Notes under the pieces: model-generated
What the model was told of the DNA's origin: nothing
Seen by the model: only the letters and a program-made list of their open reading frames with translations
Database searches by the model: none
Origin: an uncultured Acidobacteriota bacterium
Lineage (GTDB): Bacteria > Acidobacteriota > Blastocatellia > RBC074
Direction of reading: 5' to 3'
DNA: 12,500 nt
Assembly: GCA_937967285.1 (NCBI GenBank)
Contig: CALBSU010000444.1
Coordinates: 1-12,500 of the forward strand
Program-made: the position numbers and the translations under genes
In this document: positions 1 through 12,500 of the stretch, piece after piece
Layout of the letters: each line of letters starts with the position of its first letter
How positions within the stretch are numbered: position 1 is the first letter of the stretch

Positions 1-4
1 GGTC

Positions 5-65
<61 letters not shown>

Positions 66-102
66 AAGGCTGTCAACTGATTGTTCCAATCCTGAAGTGC
101 TT

Positions 103-147
103 AACATCCGTTATTAAGGCAATGAAGATCCGGATTTAACGGATGTT
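103..147. repeat. 11-bp inverted repeat, 23-base spacer
   Basis: AACATCCGTTA (103-113) is the exact reverse complement of TAACGGATGTT (137-147). It could be a hairpin in RNA or a site for a dimeric DNA-binding protein. There is no gene close enough on either side to choose between these, and no T-run follows it. Confidence 0.5.
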
Positions 148-194
148 CGAGCGGCGAGATGGAGGAAGTGTGAGTTATCCCGCCATGAATTCCA

Positions 195-212
195 TCTTGG
201 CTCTCTTGGCGT
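195..212 (-). repeat. Remnant of GCNRAG repeat family (two units)
   Basis: Read on the minus strand this is ACGCCAAGAGAGCCAAGA, with two GCCAAG cores 9 bp apart. That is the core and spacing seen in the larger elements at 1099-1222, 2872-3000 and 10436-10633, one of which also has a GCCAAG unit. As in those, an A/T-run lies just outside the ACGC edge (the T-run around 219-225). No inverted partner arm is visible, so this looks like a decayed or single-arm copy. Confidence 0.45.
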
Positions 213-247
213 CTAATATTTTTTTCTCAAGGGCTGACCATCTACAA

Positions 248-879
<632 letters not shown>

Positions 880-1098
880 GTTAATCTCCTGTGATTGATC
901 AGGGGCTTCGGTTTTTATTCGCAGTTCAAACTGAATGATTTCGCCGGGGGTAGAAATTCATCCTCAGGTGATCCGAATGAGCCAATGGCCGGTGACGGGG
1001 ACTTCGACCTCGGAACTCTAATCTTAATCATAATTACGGGGATTGCAACAGGAAATTTTCGACATCAGTACTATGTAAACTAAGTCTTTTTTTTTAAA

Positions 1099-1222
1099 CG
1101 CAGAGGCGCAGAGGGGGCAGAGATTTTTTTTGAGCATGGTAACGTTCTTTATACGTCCATTGAGTGATACTCCGGAGATAAATATCCAAAATATCAACCT
1201 CTGCCCCCTCTGCGCCTCTGCG
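1099..1222. repeat. Inverted GCNRAG element A (24-bp perfect arms)
   Basis: The left arm 1099-1122 holds three GCAGAG cores spaced 8 and 9 bp apart. The right arm 1199-1222 is its exact 24-base reverse complement. The 76-base spacer between them is A/T-rich and unrelated to the spacers of the other elements. A run of T precedes the left arm (AACGC edge at 1097-1101). The element sits between divergent genes, so it is in the 5' region of one or both and is not a terminator for either by position. Confidence 0.85.
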
Positions 1223-1278
1223 ATTCCATAGCTCAATAATTTAGTTTCCAGAGTACTCAGTGTGGATCCGGACAATTG

Positions 1279-1307
1279 TGGGCAATTCGAGAAGTTGCGG
1301 TTACAAT
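1279..1307 (+). promoter_or_regulatory. Candidate sigma70-type promoter for FHA-PrsW gene
   Basis: TGGGCA (1279-1284, 4 of 6 to the -35 consensus) and TACAAT (1302-1307, 5 of 6 to the -10 consensus) are separated by 17 bp. Initiation would fall near 1314 and leave a leader of about 20 bases before the ATG at 1334. This is a consensus match only; a primary-transcript map would settle it. Confidence 0.35.
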
Positions 1308-1333
1308 TCGCGGGGATCGTCTGAGAAATCGTC

Positions 1334-2821
1334 ATGCTGAAACTATATATTAATGATGATAGGGAGAGTCGGAGGGAGCACCTACTCGGGGCCGTTGAGG
1401 ACAGGTACCTGCTGATCGGAAGCGGTCCGGATTGCGACATCCGCATCGATCGGGAGCGGGTCTCGGACCATCACGCGCTGATCGCCTGGGATCTGAACGG
1501 CTACTATCTGGTGGATCAGAAAGGCGGAGAGGGAACTCTGCTCAACGGGCGATTGATCGACAGCGAGTGGCTGGAGGACGGGGATTCGATCGAGCTGGGG
1601 CCGGGCGGGCCGCGTTTGAAGATCACGATCGAGGATCATGCGATTTCACAGCGCGATGCAGTCTCTGAAGACCTGAGCGTGCCTGAGGAGACGCGCCAGA
1701 TCATTCATGAGGCCGCGGATCACATGGGCCTCTACGATCCGGCGCACGATTCCGGGCGACCCGTGCGGAGCATCTGGACGGGGATGCTGCTCGGGTTCTA
1801 CGCCTTCATCGGGATGCTGCTGCTCGGGCTGACGGGTCTCAATCTGGGATTCCGCGTCGCGCTGATTTGCACTTTGATCGCGTTCATTCCGGCCGTCTTC
1901 TATCTTGCGATCTTCCTCTGGCTCGACCGTTTCGATCCCGAGCCGCCGATGACGCTGGCCTTCGCCTTCGGATGGGGGGCGACGATTTCGGTGCTCTTTT
2001 CGGCGTGGTTCAACGATCTGGCGACGGGAGCGATCGGCGATCTGCTGACCGGGATAGTCTTCGCGCCGTTCATCGAGGAGCTGCTCAAGGGGACGGGCGT
2101 CTTTCTGGTCGCGCTGATGTTCAGAAAGGATTTCGACAGCGTGGTTGACGGCATCGTTTACGCCGGAGTCGCGGCGCTCGGATTCGCGATGATGGAGAAT
2201 GTCGACTACTACGGTCGAAGCCTTGCCCGCGGAGGTTATCCGGCGCTGATGGGGACATTCATGCTGCGTGGTTTGATGGCGCCGTTCTCGCACGTGCTCT
2301 TTACGAGCATGACAGGGATCGGCGTCGGAGTCGCGCGCGAGTCGCATCTTCAAAGACTGAAGTTGATCGCGCCGGCCGTCGGGCTGATCGTGGCCATGCT
2401 GCTTCACGGCATCTGGAACGCGCTGGCGTCATTCGATCGCAGTTATTTCATCTTCGGATATTTTCTGTTCGAGATGCCGCTGTTCATCGGATTTCTATGG
2501 ATTATCGCCAGGTCGGTCAGACGCGAGGGGCGGATACTTCGTCGGACGCTCGCCCCGGAGGTCGCGCGGGGGCTGATCTCGCCCCGTCAGCTCGAACTGA
2601 CCGTTTCGGTCTTCGCCCGGTCGAAATGGGTGCTCTCGTCGCTTTGGAACCCTGAACAGCGACGGGTGCGGAGACAGTTTCTGCGATCGGTGGCCAAGCT
2701 CGGGCTCTGTCTCTGGCACTGCGACAGGGCGCAGGTCGCGCGGAAAGACACCGGCAGCCTGCGGATGATCGACAGGTTGAGAGGCGAGATCTTCCTGCTC
2801 CGCGAAAAGGTCGATGGTTGA
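1334..2821 (+). CDS. FHA domain fused to PrsW-family intramembrane protease
   Basis: This is a 495-residue membrane protein in two parts. Residues about 1-100 are an FHA (phosphothreonine-binding) domain: LLIGSGPDCDI (26-36), SDHH (44-47, fitting SxxH) and LLNG (69-72). The usual Arg after the first conserved Gly is Ser30. Residues about 148-395 form some eight membrane segments with the PrsW/CPBP glutamic-protease motifs: EELLK (E248, E249, K252), FAMMEN (E288, N289), His320, and HGIWN (H358, N362). The last 100 residues are basic and probably cytosolic. PrsW in Bacillus clips an anti-sigma factor; the target here is unknown. The FHA part suggests control by Ser/Thr phosphorylation, which is inference. 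The ATG start has no strong ribosome-binding site, but the FHA fold begins immediately, so a later start is unlikely. Confidence 0.92.
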   Translation: MLKLYINDDRESRREHLLGAVEDRYLLIGSGPDCDIRIDRERVSDHHALIAWDLNGYYLVDQKGGEGTLLNGRLIDSEWLEDGDSIELGPGGPRLKITIEDHAISQRDAVSEDLSVPEETRQIIHEAADHMGLYDPAHDSGRPVRSIWTGMLLGFYAFIGMLLLGLTGLNLGFRVALICTLIAFIPAVFYLAIFLWLDRFDPEPPMTLAFAFGWGATISVLFSAWFNDLATGAIGDLLTGIVFAPFIEELLKGTGVFLVALMFRKDFDSVVDGIVYAGVAALGFAMMENVDYYGRSLARGGYPALMGTFMLRGLMAPFSHVLFTSMTGIGVGVARESHLQRLKLIAPAVGLIVAMLLHGIWNALASFDRSYFIFGYFLFEMPLFIGFLWIIARSVRREGRILRRTLAPEVARGLISPRQLELTVSVFARSKWVLSSLWNPEQRRVRRQFLRSVAKLGLCLWHCDRAQVARKDTGSLRMIDRLRGEIFLLREKVDG

Positions 2822-2824
2822 AAA

Positions 2825-2877
2825 ACTCAATCCACAGGCAAGCCAGGTACTGTGGAATCTGAGTATTCTATTTTTTT
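2825..2877 (+). terminator. Probable terminator of FHA-PrsW gene
   Basis: Four bases after the stop codon, ACTCA (2825-2829) and TCCACAG (2831-2837) can pair with CTGTGGA (2850-2856) and TGAGT (2860-2864), with small bulges and a 12-base loop. This is followed by TTCTATTTTTTT. The stem is imperfect but the trailing T-run and position fit an intrinsic terminator. The T-run is shared with the edge of the next repeat element. Confidence 0.5.
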
Positions 2878-2992
2878 AACGCAGAGGCGCAGAGGGAGCA
2901 GAGATTGATGTGGTGGATATTCAAACCTCAAGTCTCGTCCGGTGGGCACCTATCGAACATTGCCATAATCAATAAATCTCTGTCTCTCTGCG

Positions 2993-3000
<8 letters not shown>
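2872..3000. repeat. Inverted GCNRAG element B between convergent genes
   Basis: The left arm (2872-2906) reads T6-AACGC, then three GCAGAG cores at 8- and 9-bp spacing, then ATT. The right arm (2975-3000), read in reverse complement, has the same T6-AACGCAGAG start and CAGAGATT end but only two units, so it is about 9 bases shorter with three mismatches at the join. The 68-base spacer is unrelated to those of elements A and C. The stop codon of the M14 gene (2993-2995) lies inside the right arm. Placement between convergent genes allows a role as a two-way terminator. Confidence 0.8.
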
Positions 3001-5773
<2,773 letters not shown>

Positions 5774-5872
5774 TGAGCTCCTCGATCGGATTGGTTGTGG
5801 GTTAATAACTGCTCAGCTTTAGATGACGCCGAAACCGGCGGTGCGGTTACGAGAGCCGATTTTCCCACAACG

Positions 5873-5904
5873 AAAAAGGGAGCCGCAACCCGGTTGCGGC
5901 TCCC
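5873..5904 (-). terminator. Strong intrinsic terminator of the DUF5666 gene
   Basis: On the minus strand an 11- to 13-bp perfect GC-rich stem (5892-5904 with 5878-5890, closing loop around 5889-5893) is followed directly by five T (complement of 5873-5877). It starts 22 bases past the stop codon at 5927-5929. It should stop transcripts of the DUF5666 gene before the M14 gene, giving the latter its own promoter somewhere in 5774-5872. Confidence 0.93.
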
Positions 5905-5926
5905 TGAGAGATCGATATCGGAGAAA

Positions 5927-8614
<2,688 letters not shown>

Positions 8615-8621
8615 GTACACT

Positions 8622-8626
8622 ACCTC
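8622..8626 (-). promoter_or_regulatory. Ribosome-binding site deciding the DUF5666 start
   Basis: GAGGT on the minus strand lies 7 bases upstream of the ATG at 8612-8614. It is only one base from the alternative GTG at 8618-8620, too close to serve it. This favours the ATG. Confidence 0.65.
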
Positions 8627-8661
8627 ATAGCGGTTTGTACCTGGGGTCCGGGTGGTGTTGA

Positions 8662-8729
8662 TCGGAATCCGGTGGGGTGATTCCGACTTGCCTGATGTGA
8701 CGGTGAAGACGCTCGGAAATCGCCTTCAC
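8662..8729 (-). other. Two small hairpins downstream of the deacylase gene
   Basis: In the 134-base gap after the deacylase stop, GTGAAG (8703-8708) can pair with CTTCAC (8724-8729), and TCGGAATC (8662-8669) with GATTCCGA (8679-8686) across a 9-base loop. Neither has a T-run on the minus strand, so Rho-independent termination is weakly supported. They could be 3'-end structures of the deacylase mRNA or leader structures of the DUF5666 mRNA. Confidence 0.4.
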
Positions 8730-8748
8730 TTCAGAGGATGGTTCCGTC

Positions 8749-10398
<1,650 letters not shown>

Positions 10399-10435
10399 GA
10401 AATCAGCTTATGAAAAAACGATAACGCGAAGAAAT

Positions 10436-10630
10436 TGAAACGCAAAGAACGCGAAGAGAGCAAAGAATTGAATCGCAAAGGCGGCAAAGAGGGCCAAGAC
10501 TTATCATTGAATTCAGATTCCGGGTCACAACCAACCAGGGTCTTATGTGCGACTGATCCCTACAATCCAACTTTGCAGACTTTGCCGCCTTTGCGATTCA
10601 ATTCTTTGCTCTCTTCGCGTTCTTTGCGTT

Positions 10631-10633
<3 letters not shown>
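10436..10633. repeat. Inverted GCNRAG element C (54-bp perfect arms)
   Basis: Positions 10436-10489 are the exact reverse complement of 10580-10633, 54 of 54 bases. Each arm carries five cores (GCAAAG, GCGAAG, GCAAAG, GCAAAG, GCAAAG) spaced 9, 9, 15 and 9 bp; a sixth, GCCAAG, follows the left arm 9 bp on, outside the match. The 90-base spacer is unique. The outermost three bases of the right arm are the TGA stop of the GH20 gene. In RNA this would give a very long stem between the GH20 and deacylase genes, likely blocking read-through or marking a processing site. Confidence 0.93.

Positions 10634-12500
<1,867 letters not shown>

Larger units (their letters stand above)
880..1333. other. Divergent intergenic region (454 bp)
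   Basis: It separates the minus-strand barrel gene from the plus-strand FHA-PrsW gene and must hold both promoters. It is more A/T-rich than the flanking genes. It contains the inverted GCAGAG element (1099-1222) and a candidate promoter for the right-hand gene (1279-1307). I could not find a convincing -35/-10 pair for the barrel gene. A 62-codon frame at 895-1083 starts with TTG, has no ribosome-binding site and resembles no protein I know, so I see no gene here. Confidence 0.6.

Noticed and set aside
895..1083. A 62-codon frame in the divergent intergenic region
   Set aside because: TTG start, no ribosome-binding site, no recognisable sequence; the region is A/T-rich non-coding in character.
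5774..5872. Promoter for the M14 gene
   Set aside because: A promoter is expected after the terminator, but no -35/-10 pair with acceptable match and spacing was found, so no site is called.

Overview
The window looks like a GC-rich chromosomal segment from an acidobacterium. The main reason is the C-terminal domain of the large protein at 5927-8614, which matches the TIGR03437 ('Solibacter usitatus C-terminal') family, a domain I associate strongly with Acidobacteriota. The mix of exported hydrolases, a small outer-membrane barrel and an FHA-PrsW fusion fits that assignment. No RNA gene, CRISPR array, prophage or transposase gene was seen.

Layout: 1-321 carries no gene but several repeats (a double GC hairpin, an 11-bp inverted repeat, a two-unit GCCAAG remnant, and a 19-bp hairpin extended by heptamer repeats). 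A minus-strand outer-membrane beta-barrel gene follows (322-879). Its divergent neighbour on the plus strand (1334-2821) encodes an FHA domain fused to a PrsW-type intramembrane protease. The rest of the window is four minus-strand genes: a secreted M14 zinc peptidase with a C-terminal GATase-like domain (2993-5773), a secreted eight-module DUF5666-like protein with a TIGR03437 tail (5927-8614), a cytoplasmic D-aminoacylase-type amidohydrolase (8749-10398), and a GH20 beta-N-acetylhexosaminidase cut by the right edge (10631-12500). A strong intrinsic terminator (5873-5904) separates the DUF5666 gene from the M14 gene.

The genes do not form one obvious operon: gaps are 134-232 bp and contain hairpins or repeats. 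Three of them (M14 peptidase, D-aminoacylase-type enzyme, GH20) would suit breakdown of peptides, N-acyl-D-amino acids and amino-sugar polymers, but that link is inference from co-location.

The least explained signal is a family of intergenic elements made of short units with a GCNRAG core spaced mostly 8-9 bp apart, arranged as inverted arms around unrelated spacers (1099-1222, 2872-3000, 10436-10633, plus a remnant at 195-212). The largest has two perfectly matching 54-base arms. All three minus-strand genes whose 3' ends meet such an element (including the heptamer element at 248-321) place their stop codon inside or exactly at its edge.
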